Below are positions 24,551-36,117 of a DNA stretch of 64,000 nucleotides, piece after piece. Each line of letters starts with the position of its first letter. Position 1 is the stretch's first letter. The position numbers and the translations under genes are program-made. The notes under the pieces are model-generated. The model did no database searches. It was not told the DNA's origin and was given only the letters and a program-made list of their open reading frames with translations. This stretch comes from Acephala macrosclerotiorum (taxonomy: Eukaryota; Ascomycota; Leotiomycetes; Helotiales; Mollisiaceae), in NCBI GenBank assembly GCA_014904845.1, contig MU119209.1, positions 511,380 through 575,379 on the forward strand, in the 5' to 3' direction.

Positions 24551-27500
24551 TTGGCTGGGTACATCAAGTCCCTCGCCCAACACGCCAAGAACGTTCCGAA
24601 GTATATTCCAGAGAGCTTGCTTAAGACCACTGGCACCTACAGCTGGATTTACAGTAAGGGCGTGGCCGGTCGGCTGGACCGCCGAGCCGATGAGATGGAG
24701 TCCACGCCTTCTGAGAGTACGAATGCGAATAAGAATGAGAAGCCGGAGAAGAGTTATTTGACTGCTGCTGTGGAATCAATTTCACCATGGGGAGGTTCGA
24801 GATCATCTACGCCAAAACCGCAGACTGCTTCTGCTCCGGGAGAGGGGTCTGGATTGAAGAACCAACATGGAGGGGATCACAGTACGCAAAGGTGGCATGG
24901 GCTGAGCTCGAAGAGATACCCACCTGATTGCCCGCCGTTGAATGCTAGGTGGTTCTATGCTGTAGATGTGCGTACACTTCTTATTCCTAATTCCTGGTTT
25001 CAGGTCTTTTCATGTCTGTTCAAAAGCTGACTTCCGGAACAATAGTCCCCCAAGAGGAAACCGAAGCTATTGAAGAACCACCAAGAAGACACAAAACCCG
25101 CCCCTCCACCGAAGAAGTTTGTAACCTTCTCCGACCACGACTCACGAGCTATCGAAACGGCATACCAGAAGCTAGCAGACGAGATTGATGATCTAAGCAA
25201 GGACTTCCGGCGGAAGGATGACGGAGACATTGGCAGCGGAACACAATCAGCGTCAAGTGCTGGTAAGAGGCCGAATACTAGCATGAACGAAGCTGGACTA
25301 GATGAAAATGCTGGGGGAAAGGTCAGAGTACCTGTGCATGAGGACTTCTTATTCGACGTCGATATCGAGGAACGCGAGCTATGTCCGGTCTACTGGCTCG
25401 GTCCTATCTATGAGGTGCGGAGAGGATCTTGGTTCTTCCAAGAAGGGTCAACGTTGAGACCCTGCGATGAGAATTTAGCTACGCAATTAGAAGAGGGATA
25501 CCTGAAAGTCAAGCCATTTCGATATCCTAAAGTTCCTGAAAAGGCAACCTCCAGGCCAGCTTCAATGAAACCAGGAGAGGTACCGAGTTCGTTGGCCATG
25601 TCCGGGGCTTTCAGTCGGAGTCGTGCTGGATCTGGAGAGCTCACACCAAAAACATCCGCTGAGAATTTGCGAGCTGCCAGTCAGCAGTCTAGTGAGGAGT
25701 CTTCTAATCCCAGTCCTCACCAACCTCAAACATACCGCCTATTCGGCACTTACATGAACTCCATTGTGACATATCAAGATGCTAGTGTAGCCTGGCTATC
25801 TGCTGACAGCATTATGTCACGAGTCAGTAGTACCGTATACCAGAAATTCGCGGGTGGGGGCTACCTAGGAGGAGTGAAGCTCGTTAGAGGCTATTCGGCC
25901 ACGACCAGCAAAGTGAAGGAGTCTTCCGGCGACAAGACGCCATCAACGCCCACCACCGCAGGAATCAAAGGCGCCGATGTGCCTGCATTACAACTAGACG
26001 AAAGGCAGCAGAAGCTGTTGAAGAGAAGATCTGCTCCGCCTAGTACGAGTCGACCAGAAGTTGATGCTCTTCAAGAATCAGCAAGACAATTGACGGGAGA
26101 GATAGACGAGGAGATGGAAGCTGAAGCTGTGAGGAAGCGAGATGAGAAGGAGATCCAAAATGACTACAATGATCGTGATGGGGAGGATCAAGGACGAGAA
26201 ATTGAGCACCTAATTCTTGTCACCCATGGTATTGGTCAGAGGCTAGGCATGAGGTCAGTTGTCCCCTTATAATTTTAAATGCCCATGATGCTAATTGAAT
26301 CGCTAGAACTGAATCAGTAAATTTCATTCATGACGTGAATGTCCTCCGCAAGACACTGAAAAGCGTCTATGGGAGCAGTGCAGATCTTCAAGCTCTGAAC
26401 TCGGAGATTGACAAGCTACCCAAGAACTGTCGTATCCAAGTTTTACCAGTTTGTTGGCGGCATCTACTCGACTTCCCGAAGAAAAGTGTCAGGCAGAGCC
26501 GACGAGAGCATGATATTGGCGACGCCTTTGGTGAAGAGGAAGAGTATCCGAGCCTGGAGGACATCACCGTGGAAGGAGTACCTTTCGTGCGCTCTCTCAT
26601 CACTGATCTAGGTAAGACACAGAGCTCTCTCTAACATTAATATACGCTGACTAATTTCCAGCTCTGGATATTCTGCTCTACCAAAGCGCGTACCGAGAGC
26701 ACATCAGCACGATTGTTCTCGAAGAAGCGAATCGCATATTTAGCCTCTTCTGCGAGCGGAACCCAGATTTCAAGGGCAAGATCAGTCTTATTGGCCATTC
26801 CCTAGGTTCTGCAGTTCTATTCGACATTCTCTGTAGACAGAAGGAGAAGCCTAAGATTCATGGATCTGCTGCTCATCAGAAGTATTACCAGAGCAGACAG
26901 CCGCCGACGAGCAAGCACCAACCAAAGAGCCTTGACTTTGACTTCGAAGTAGAGGACTTTTACTGCCTTGGATCTCCAATTGGCCTCTTCCAGATGCTCA
27001 AAGGAAGAAATATCCTCGCGCGCCATTACAGAGAAGATGCCCTCCCAGCTGAATCGCCGATGGATCCAGACTACATGCAAGACCCATTTCTTGCCGCTTC
27101 GGCATCCAATTTCCCCAGTGGCGACCACATATCCAGCATCACCGGTCTTCCACTAACCATCTCTTCCCCCAAAACCGCCCAACTCTATAACATTTTCCAC
27201 CCTTCCGACCCCATCGCCTATCGTCTCGAACCTCTTATCTCCCCAGCAATGTCAACTATGAAGCCCCAAGCTCTTCCCTACACCAAGAAGACCATCTCCG
27301 CCAGTGTTTCTGGCATTGGAGCCACCATCGGTCAAAGCGTCAGTGGTCTCTGGTCAAGCCTAAGTTCTGGAATCGCAAGCAGCATCCTGAACCGCAGTCT
27401 CGGTCTCACAAGCGACGACGTAGCACGCATGGAATCAGCACCCAGCCTGAACCGACAAGCCTCCCTCTCCGTAGGAGCAGGGACCAACATTTCTGGCGGC

Positions 27501-28127
27501 GTCATATCTCCCGACACTTCAATCCCACCCCTCCAACGCGAAAACACCAACGAGAAGAAGAATAAATTAGCTGAAAATACAGCAGCAGCTGATCGAGAGG
27601 GAAAAGGAGCACCGACCTTGATAGATGATGAGATTGAGACGTTGTATGCAGGGTTCCAGAAGAGGAGAAAGAGTCATCAGCAGGATGTTGGTGATGGGGA
27701 TAGGGATAGGGATTTGGAGTGGGTTGAGGCGGAGGAGAGGGGGAAGAAGTTGAGGAGGGAGGAGGCGAAGGTTAGGGCGTTGAATGGGAATGGGCGGGTA
27801 GATTATGCTATTCAGGAGTATGTCTCCAACAGCCTCCGTCATCCCCACTTTGAGAACAAGCTAACGTGACCATCACAGGAGCGTCCTGGATTTCAATCCC
27901 ATCAAGTAAGCTCTTCCCTATCCTCCTTCCTTAGCCCACGAAGCTAACCCGTTCAAAGTACAATAGCATCCCACCTCTCCTACTGGGCCGACGAAGATGT
28001 CTCCCATTTCATAATGTCACAACTCCTCTCCCGACACCGCGTCACCACACGCGCACACTCAAAATCCGACACTAACCCAAACCCGAATTTCAACTCGAAT
28101 CGACTGTCGAGAAATAACTTGAAATGA
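24551..28127 (+). CDS. DDHD-domain phospholipase A1-like protein (6 exons)
   Basis: Exons 24551-24967, 25046-26253, 26307-26611, 26662-27817, 27879-27905 and 27959-28127 join to 1093-1094 codons. The lipase core includes the elbow GHSLG (LIGHSLGSAVLFD, about residue 690) after HLILVTHGIGQRLGMR. A C-terminal DDHD region follows, with DFYCLGSPIGLFQML, YNIFHPSDPIAYRLEP and, after the 27-nt exon 5, HLSYWADEDVSHFIMSQLL. Yeast DDL1 (YOR022C) and human DDHD1/2 have this arrangement and hydrolyse phosphatidic acid and related phospholipids. The conserved N-terminus (GYIKSLAQHAKNVPKYIPES) begins at a TTG at 24551. An in-frame TAA lies at 24515 and no ATG occurs between, so the start codon is unresolved. 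Confidence 0.92.
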
Positions 28128-29017
28128 GCAACCCCATGATATCAACCAAGTGATCATAGCTCGAACAGACTAGATATGTGATGGCGTTTTTGTTTACTGA
28201 CTACTTGGGCGGCATCATCTGAGAATTGTCAATTTATGGATGTGAATGGAGTTTTCGAATCAGTCAGAAGAAACTAGAGGGAGCATGTACGAATACTGTA
28301 GATGAGAATAGATGACCTTTCATGAGGTCAAATCCAACACAACTTTACTTTACCACTTACGCATTCGTCGGGCGAGGTAATAACAAGATAGGCAGGAGCT
28401 AAATATTGAATTATAGCTGTGAGCGAGAATTGAATGTGCTGCTATCCTGACGCGGCACCTTATGAACAACCTGCTTCGGACATAGACACAGATGGGACGT
28501 CACTATGAAAGTACCGATCACCAGTCACCAGCGCGAAATCAAGACACAAATTCGTACTCAAGGTCCTCAATTTGGTGTTCTGTCTACCTAACTAGTATTA
28601 CTGGCCGCCGATTGCTGACAGGAAATGGTTCCTCGAAATTCAAGAATCCGCCGTCTGTATCGTACCGAATCGCATCGCATTCGTCCGCATCGAATCGAAA
28701 CCGAAATCGAAATCGAGGCCCGACGCCTGAGAAAATGGGGGGTACGAATCTAGAAACACAATAGTGAAATCAGGCAAGAAAAGGAAAGATATCAGCAGAC
28801 AACCCCAGAACGTGATCAACTTTTTGTGTAGAATTGTGTGGAAATCCGCCCTGTGTACGCCAAATGGAGAAGGAAACAAGGACGAGGATGTGCATGAGCT
28901 TTGGTTGTACTCAGCCGCTTCCGTTCGCTGCTTTCCTTTCTCTATTCAGCTGTATCAAGTTCATCATGATCTCGAGGCGGAGGGGAATCCATGGCAACTT
29001 TTGGGTTATCAGCGAGT
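28128..29017. other. Intergenic between convergent genes
   Basis: 3' flanks of the DDHD and SR-protein genes. A short degenerate repeat of CGAATCG/CGAAATCG units lies at about 28655-28715. No gene seen. Confidence 0.5.
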
Positions 29018-30152
29018 TTAGTTCTTGGTTCGAGTCGGAAGTTGTAAATCACCTTTCCTATCTTCGCCATTGGTACCATTCTCGCGAGGCTCGTCACGGT
29101 CACGTTCTTCCTTGACTTCGCGATCTCTGTAAAGTTGGTTAGCAATGAGTTGGTAATCATGGGAATGCCTCTACTAACCTGTCATCCGGGCTGCGGGATC
29201 TGTCGCCACGGTCACGACGATCATAGTCTCGGTCACGGTCTCGGCGGTCATCCTTGCGAGGAGAGTAGTCGCTACGGCCACGGTCACGTCTTGGGGAGAC
29301 AGAGCGACGACGACCAGGAGAACGACGGCCACCGGAGGGACGAGCACGAGGGTTGTCACGGCCATCATCGAAGCGCCATGAGGCAGAAGGAGGAGTACGA
29401 GCCCACTACGGCGAGTCAGCATACGACAACCAGGAAAAAATAGCACATAGCATACCTCAATCTTCAAGATCTCATCATAGCGACCAACTCTCTTGTTGTG
29501 CATCTCGTGGTAAGCATCATCGGCATCACGGCGACTCTCATACTCGACGAAGGCGAACCTACTATTGTGTCAACGAGATTAGAGTATACTAAATGAGGAG
29601 TTGGGATGGACTCACAGACGACTAGCGGCAGTACGGGGAGCTGGGATGTCACAACGGACAAGACGACCATAGCTACAAGCAGCCAAATTAGCTTCGTGTG
29701 TTCCTGGGCAAGGGCAAGGATAGCTCGAGGAAGCAGATATAAAACAAGATTGCAAGAATTTCGATTCGCCGCAGTCGTAGCTCGCAGGATATAAATATGG
29801 AAGACAATGACCGGTTCATTGCGCGACCGCTCGATCGAAGGGGGAATGGGAGATGATGTATAATGCGAGCGCGTGTAGGAGACGAGTAAGGGCGACAGCG
29901 AAGTCTCGATGAGGAAGGACGAGTATATAGGGGAGGTATAGAGGTAGAATCGCACTCGAGGGTGATCATCGAAATATCGACGTGTAGCTGACATACCGTT
30001 CGAATTCGTAGGCAAGGTCGCGAGCGCGGATTCCTGGGCCGAAACCCTACGGTAGCAAGTCAGCTTGGATATCTTTCATGCTTTCGGAGGAGGGTGGAAG
30101 CTGGGTGTTGACTTACGGTGACGTAGAGAGTGGTTCCACCGCCGCGAGACAT
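29018..30152 (-). CDS. SR-type pre-mRNA splicing factor (RRM plus RS domain, 6 exons)
   Basis: Exons 30152-30117, 30046-29997, 29672-29616, 29558-29456, 29405-29179 and 29126-29018 join to 193 aa. Residues ~8-80 form one RRM: RNP2 is LYVTGF and RNP1 is RLFAFVEYE, preceded by RYGRLVRCDIPAP. The rest is an Arg/Ser/Asp-rich RS domain (RRSPGRRRSVSPRRDRGRSD, many DRD and RDR repeats). This is the layout of S. pombe Srp1 and other single-RRM SR proteins, which act in splice-site selection in the nucleus and are phosphorylated by SRPK-family kinases. Intron 2 (29996-29673, 324 nt) is much longer than the ~50-70 nt of the others, which suggests regulated splicing. Confidence 0.9.
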
Positions 30153-30825
30153 CTTGTTAGTTTTTCTTGTTTGAGACTGTGTGTTTGGTACAGAGTCGAG
30201 ATATCAGGTACTCAAGATGCGCGCGTAGTAATCGCGTGCAGTATCTGATGTGGAAGTAGATCGAGAAACAAGAGTTGGGGATGTTTTTTCGTGGAGGCGA
30301 ACGAACGAAAGAAGCTCAAGATGCTGCCTTCCTAGCGTCTCCACTCTTGCCGCTAAATCCCGCTAAGCCCAGGCCACCGGACTACAGGCTTCATGAAATG
30401 CCCTCCTTCAAAGTATCCGATAGTTCTAACATTGCGGAGACGACGAAGGAACTGGAGGGGTTACAGAGGTCTGCATCGTCTTCATTTATGGGACCTGGAA
30501 TCATGCGGAAATTTATGCATTCAAATGTTACATTTACTTGGTCCAATGTTTTGCTTTCTCTTTCTCTGATGAGTAGCAACCACCATCTCTATGATGCTCC
30601 TTTTTGAATGACCGTCAGTCAAAGTACAGTGCAAAGAAAGATCTAGCCTTCTACAAGCCATCATGCGCCCGCTCCCAATGCCATATCCTAGTGAATCCAT
30701 GTCGTACCTTCATATACAAAGCGTTCTGCTTGTTTGCGAAACTTCACTCTTCTCCAACGCCTTCAGCGGCACAGAGCCATACCAAAATGCACAAACCAGA
30801 TGCCTTTTCCCGTCGGATCTATTGT
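30153..30825. other. Intergenic; SR-gene promoter and carrier-gene 3' flank
   Basis: Upstream region of the SR gene (minus) and downstream flank of the minus-strand carrier gene. Short plus-strand ORFs (30275-30607, 30604-31074) are out-of-frame shadows or chance. Confidence 0.5.
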
Positions 30826-32044
30826 TTAGAGATTCTGAGGTTCAGGTCTGAGTGTGAGGAGGAAGTCTCTCGTCATCTCGAAACTGAGCCAGCTGCTAGC
30901 CATGCTTGGTGCTACTTTGAGAAGATTTGGTACGATGCCTTTGTACATGCCCTTGATACCTTCTTGGGCGACAATTACCTTGACGGCATCAAAAATGCCT
31001 TTGTACTGGTAACCCATACCAGACATTGTGTTGATCTGAAATCGACGGCGAAGGACATCACTAGCACCAGTTGAGAAGGGGGTCTCGTATTGACAGCACG
31101 ACAAGACTTACAAAGGATATGTGCATGTCTGTGCTACAGCTCCTGAGATGGCACCTGCGGCAAGTTTCCGGACTGCATTTGGATTTTTGTCACCTTCTGG
31201 TGTGAGGTATTTTCGTACAATCTCGTATGTCATAAAGTTCAGACCAACCTGTGAGGTGTGAGCAAAGCTTTTCATGGCCAAATGGATGAACATACATAGG
31301 GTGCAACACCAGCTACTGTCGGAATAATGCCCCTGTATAAAGCAAGTATTCCTCCCTCAGTCTTGTACATTATTATCATAGTCTGCCACATTCCTGGGAG
31401 TCGGTCTCGTTGTGTTTGACTCAAGGCCGCGAACGAGGCAGACTGGATCGAGAGACGAGTACGGACGATGTCGAGAGGGTATGTGAAGAAGACAGAGGTA
31501 ATTCCAGCAGCTCCTCCACATATCAATCGTCTGAGGGAACTGAGGTCTTGGCCTGGAGAGGCCTCGAAGAACTATTTTTCTATTAGTCACCAAGCTTGAC
31601 TATCGTTCGCTTCCATAGTCAAGAGGCAGGCATTTCCAAAGGGCTGCAAACCTTCTTATAAAAATTATAGCTGCCAAATTGGACAGCAGAGTAGGGTACA
31701 ATTCGAACGCAGTTTGTGCCGTTTCCTCTCATGAAGCCTCGCCATCCTTCCTCCTTCCACATCTTCATAAGACCTTTCCCTACAGAAAGCTTATATTCCT
31801 CACGGCCTGCACTTTGTATTTGGAAGAGGATCTTGAGTCGTTCGAGGGGCGACACAACTGTTCTGGATACGGCTCCTGCTACTCCTCCAGCACAAAAGGC
31901 TGCCACCACCGGTTGAGCAATCAGCTCCCTGAGCTGGTAAACCTTCGGTCCATATTTGGGCTTGAGTACGTCGTCCCTAGACTATTTCAAGAGTCAGCGA
32001 GCTATCACATGCATCTGCAGACAAACAGAACTCACGGCAGACAT
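30826..32044 (-). CDS. Mitochondrial carrier family protein (5 exons), YPR011C/SLC25A42-like
   Basis: Exons 32044-32036, 31981-31652, 31571-31296, 31248-31112 and 31060-30826 join to 328 aa, starting [20 protein letters not shown]. Three tandem carrier repeats each bear the signature P-x-[DE]-x-x-[KR]: PLERLK, PLDIVR and PFDVLR. Six TM helices are expected, in the inner mitochondrial membrane. The first repeat ([39 protein letters not shown]) looks closest to yeast YPR011C, an APS/PAPS transporter, and the related CoA/ATP carriers. The exact substrate is inferred. Exon 1 is only 9 nt (MSA), separated by a GTGAGT intron. Confidence 0.88.
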
Positions 32045-33261
32045 TCCGACAGGGAATTGAGAGCTTTAACCCGACGCCGGAAGCTCAACGCGTATCCAGA
32101 CACGAGCGCATGCGAGCGAGCACCCTCCCGCGCGTTGACAGCTGAATTGCACCAAGTTTCAGGGACTTGATATCATCGGCAGCCTAGTTAATAATAACCG
32201 AAGTTCCAATTTATGGGCGCTGTGGCACAACGAGGTCTTAGATGCCTCCGTATGATTGTCGCAATCTGGATGTTCCACCTAGTTCGGGACACCGAAAAGT
32301 TCCGATGAAAGGATACTGAGGTCTTGGAGGAATCAATTTGGGGTCCATTCAAGGAGTATCATGAAAGCATTCGAGGTATGGAGGTAGCGAGAAGAAGAGG
32401 AGGTTCGCAGGTGGTTATCGAGGAGGGGTCTCGTTGTCTTTTGTTGCTCAGCACAGTCAAGTGAAATTTGAGATTCACGATCAGAGCTGAATGGCGTAGG
32501 ATGCTAGCGAATCAGAAGCGTCGGATTTACCTTGGCAATTCTGGGGAAACCGCCGGCATAAGAACATGGCTCTTCAGCAGAAGTACTTGAAACTGACTTG
32601 ATTGTCTGGAATGGAACATGTCGATATTGATTCATCGATAGGATCAGGTTGTCCCAAGAGAGGTTGTGCTATTAACCTCGCATTTGTGCTTCCTAAAATA
32701 CAAACCCTGTATTGTATGTCGCGCAACCAAGATCACATGGCATGGAAACTTAAACCGCAGAATCTTGGGAAAACCTTGAAGGAGTTTCCGATGGTCCATG
32801 GGAACAAGCGATGTTCACGTGTGACCAGAGTCACAAGTTGATAGTGACAGAGCATAATCCAAGGGGATGATCTGATCATCGTGTCCATGACCTTCAGTCA
32901 AGCATTGTACAGCATGGATGTCTTAGCCGAAGGCCAGTGTGTGGCTTTTCATGCGTCTAATGCGTATTGATAGCGCTGTAGATGAATCTAGGAGAAATTG
33001 AGAGAACAGTTGGAGTCTGTTTGTCTCGGGAATGATTGACATATATCATGAAAAGTTATGAAAGTATTTGCTGAGGACTGCGTGAAAATTTGAGAAGTCG
33101 TGATACTCTTCTTGCCAGTTCAATATCTCCAGCTTCGCTTAAGTAGGAGCGCTTTACCTAAATAGGCTAGCGCTTTTCTCCTGCACACTTCAACTCTTTC
33201 TCAAAAATCATCGCCAAATTTCCACGAGAAGACATCAACAACACCGCCGACAACCGCAACA
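32045..33261. other. Divergent intergenic region, carrier / eL18
   Basis: Upstream of the minus-strand carrier and the plus-strand ribosomal protein gene. The ~100 bp before the eL18 start is pyrimidine-rich (for example TTCAACTCTTTCTC), common in fungal ribosomal protein promoters. No other gene seen. Confidence 0.5.
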
Positions 33262-34102
33262 ATGGGTATGTTACCCATCCTCGCCTTCGTGTGCAAGTGG
33301 AGGTCTTGTTTCTCTGCGATGCTATCTTCAATGTCGAAAGACTGAAGTGCGTCGTTGAGATCTTGACCCTGCGCAGCAGATCGTGTCGCAAGACCGATCG
33401 CAAAGAGCATGCTTGATCATAGGCTGACGATGGGGTTTTGACTATAGGTATCGATCTCGACGCTCATCACGTCCGCAGCACGCACCGAAAGGCGCCCAAG
33501 AGTGATAATGTGTACCTCAAGTTGCTCGTGAAGCTCTACCGCTTCTTGGCCCGTAAGTACCATCCAATCCCTCCAAAGCTCTCCTTCAGACCTAATTCAA
33601 ATGTGCCAGGCCGTACCGACTCTTCCTTCAACAAAGTCATCCTCCGCCGATTGTTTATGTCCCGCATCAACCGACCACCCGTCTCCATCTCCCGAATTGT
33701 TGCGAACACTGGCAAGGATGAGAAGAGAACCGTTGTCGTTATTGGCACCGTCGCCGATGACAACCGCCTTTTGGAGGTCCCTAAGCTCAGTGTTGCGGCT
33801 CTCCGCTTCACTGCTACCGCCCGTGCCCGCATCCTTGCCGCCGGTGGTGAGACTTTGACTATCGACCAATTGGCCCTCCGAGCCCCAACTGGCAGCAACA
33901 CCCTTCTTCTTAGAGGTCCCAAGAATGCCCGTGAGGCCGTCAAGCACTTTGGCTTCGGTCCCCACAAGCACAAGGTAGGATTATTTGGCCATAGGAGTTG
34001 GGCATGTGCTAATACATTGAACAGAAGCCATATGTCGAGTCCAAGGGTCGCAAGTTCGAGAAGGCTCGTGGTCGCAGACGTTCCAGAGGTTTCAAGGTCT
34101 AA
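33262..34102 (+). CDS. rpl18: 60S ribosomal protein eL18 (4 exons)
   Basis: Exons 33262-33265, 33448-33552, 33610-33974 and 34025-34102 join to 183 aa: [20 protein letters not shown] at the start, [15 protein letters not shown] and [19 protein letters not shown] within, and [12 protein letters not shown] at the end. This matches eL18 over its full length (yeast 186 aa), a component of the large cytosolic subunit. Exon 1 is just ATGG, and intron 1 is the longest of the gene (182 nt), a common arrangement in fungal ribosomal protein genes where the first intron supports expression. The gene converges on the minus-strand mrm2 gene. Confidence 0.97.
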
Positions 34103-34491
34103 ATTCGATAACACTGGTGAATATGGTGTTGCGGATATCTGGACTTGGGGAAGGAAAAGATACCTGGGGATGTTGTGGGGCATTTATGAGATCCTCTGTG
34201 CATGGAAAGGCGTATTGCTTCACTTGGCACGAATAAAATGGGAACTCAATTGACGGCAAGACATATGACTTCGTCTCGGTGTGATATTGTGACCGAGTCC
34301 TTCCCTCTTTACGAGCTGAAAATTACCGGGTCCTCCACCCAATGAAGTCGAAAATCACAGGGTAATCTAGGTCTAAGCAGGAACTGTTGGCAGTGGACCG
34401 TCGATCGTTATGTTTAGCTTGGAACATATTCACATAGACTGCTGCGATTATAGAGACAACCAAGGCAATGAATTTTTTGGTGAGTGGCGTT
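34103..34491. other. Convergent 3' gap between eL18 and mrm2
   Basis: Two 3' UTR regions facing each other. No gene or structured RNA was recognised. Confidence 0.5.
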
Positions 34492-35819
34492 TCATTCAGG
34501 GAATTCAGGTTCCGCTTTCTCAACCTCGACCTCCTCTACTATAGGATCGCTATTCTTCTTCCTTAGTGCCACAAAGTATGCCTCCTTCGACTCCTATACG
34601 GGGTGATCAGCTTTTACTTCAGCCAAACTAAGCAAAATGACTTACACTCCTTGATGATTCCGGCTTCTCTCTATGGACACTCTTAAAGAGTACCTTCAAC
34701 TGATTCTCCAATTCCTTGTCCTCCGACCCTTGATAGAACTTGCATACGAAATGCCCGCCCGTTTTCAACGTATCGTTCGCGAATTGTAGTGCCGCTGCGC
34801 AGAGATCCTATTCCCATCATATCAGTCCCTAACCTCTTCATTCCCATTTCATCCCCCCTTTCCAAACCGTCTAAGGGACAAACATACCATACTCCCCGCA
34901 TGGTCCTTAAACGCAATACCGCTCGTATTCATCATCCTAAGATACGGATTACTCAAACTCCTCTTCCAAAACCCCGTCGTCTGTTCCCAGGGAGCGGACA
35001 TATCACTCAACACAACATCCACACATCTCCCCTCTTCCTCATCCTTCCTTCTCGTTCTCTCCAATCTCTTTCCTCCTTCTCTATCAATCGTCCATGGACC
35101 TTCTCCATCATCTGCATGTCGTTCTAGATCAATGTAACTCCTGTCGGTGGTTAAGACTTCGTTGTCGATGTTGGAGAGTAAAGAGGGTTTGGGACGTCCT
35201 CGATCGGGGTCTGAGAGGAAGCGTTTTACTTGTGCGCGGACGGCGGGGGAGAGGAAATTCCCTTGGATGGTGGATACGCCTTTGGGGGGTTGGGCGGGGA
35301 TGAGGTCTATTCCTACTATTCTGCCGGAAGGTTTTGTTCGCTCGACTGCTACCTGTGAGAAAGCTTCAGTTGGTATCTTCTCTCATTGTCATAGTGAGGA
35401 ATGGATGATTGACCTGGGACCAACTTCCTGGCGCATAGCCCTATGTCCTGTCAGCTTCTGCAGAATACGATTACACAGAAGAGACGCACAAGATCCACGA
35501 CCGTCTGTCCCTTTTTGAAAATCCTAAATTTCGCGTCAATCTACCACCACTCGTCAGCCTCTCCCCATACCCTTCGCTGAAGCTATGTGCCAACCTCAAG
35601 AAGCTTAAAAGCAGCTCTACTCTTCAGCCCCTGGACTTTTGCTTCTCGCGAGTACGAGTCTCGACCTTGACGACTTTTCCATCTCGTCGATGACGAGGAT
35701 CCGGCAAAACGATGCTGTGAAAGACAATTAACTGGCAGGCAAGGAAGCCATTGTTGATTGAGGCTAGGCTTTTTGCATAGGCCTTCCAAAGCTGCCCATG
35801 AGGCAGATCGTGGAAGCAT
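34492..35819 (-). CDS. mrm2: FtsJ/RrmJ-family mitochondrial rRNA 2'-O-methyltransferase (6 exons)
   Basis: Exons 35819-35595, 35540-35490, 35440-35414, 35352-34888, 34807-34646 and 34593-34492 join to 343 aa. SAM-binding motif I reads VVDLGYAPGSWSQVAVER and crosses two introns, with GYAPGSWSQ encoded by a 27-nt microexon. The FtsJ catalytic tetrad K-D-K-E can be followed: SRAAFKLLEID (K), VVLSDMSAPWEQ (D), GGHFVCKFYQG (K) and the strand ending KEAYFVALRKK (E). Yeast Mrm2 methylates a uridine in the peptidyl-transferase loop of mitochondrial 21S rRNA. The basic N-terminus (residues 1-45) suits a mitochondrial presequence. An insertion of ~90 residues between motif I and SDMSAPW is larger than in bacterial RrmJ. 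The exon 1 donor is an unusual GTTGGC. Confidence 0.92.
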
Positions 35820-36117
35820 GAGCTTTGGGTGTCGTTGAAGCTGTTCAGAGGTGAGAGCTGGAGACTTTCTTCAGCCTTGCAGGTCCGTGCATTTGCTCTT
35901 GGCCAGCCACAACATCGACAGCTCACTACCGAATCGATGAAAATCACGAATACATTGCGGAGGATGGTGAGGTAAGATCAACGATCAATTCAATTCAGTT
36001 CGTGCGTGTACTCCACATCATCCAAGGCTCCTCCCAATGCAGTAAACCTAGACAAACGCCTTCAATGCCCCAACGCCAACCAGTTCTCACAAGTAGCCCA
36101 ATCAGAATCATACACAA

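Noticed and set aside
29026..29040. tRNA B-box-like GGTTCGAGTC
   Set aside because: It falls in the last coding exon of the SR gene with no A box, anticodon stem or acceptor stem around it.
33266..33447. Possible box C/D snoRNA in eL18 intron 1
   Set aside because: CTGA-like D boxes are present, but no RTGATGA C box with a terminal stem could be found.
33536..34183. 215-codon minus-strand ORF over the eL18 gene
   Set aside because: It is antisense to a certain ribosomal protein gene, crosses its introns, and has no family features.
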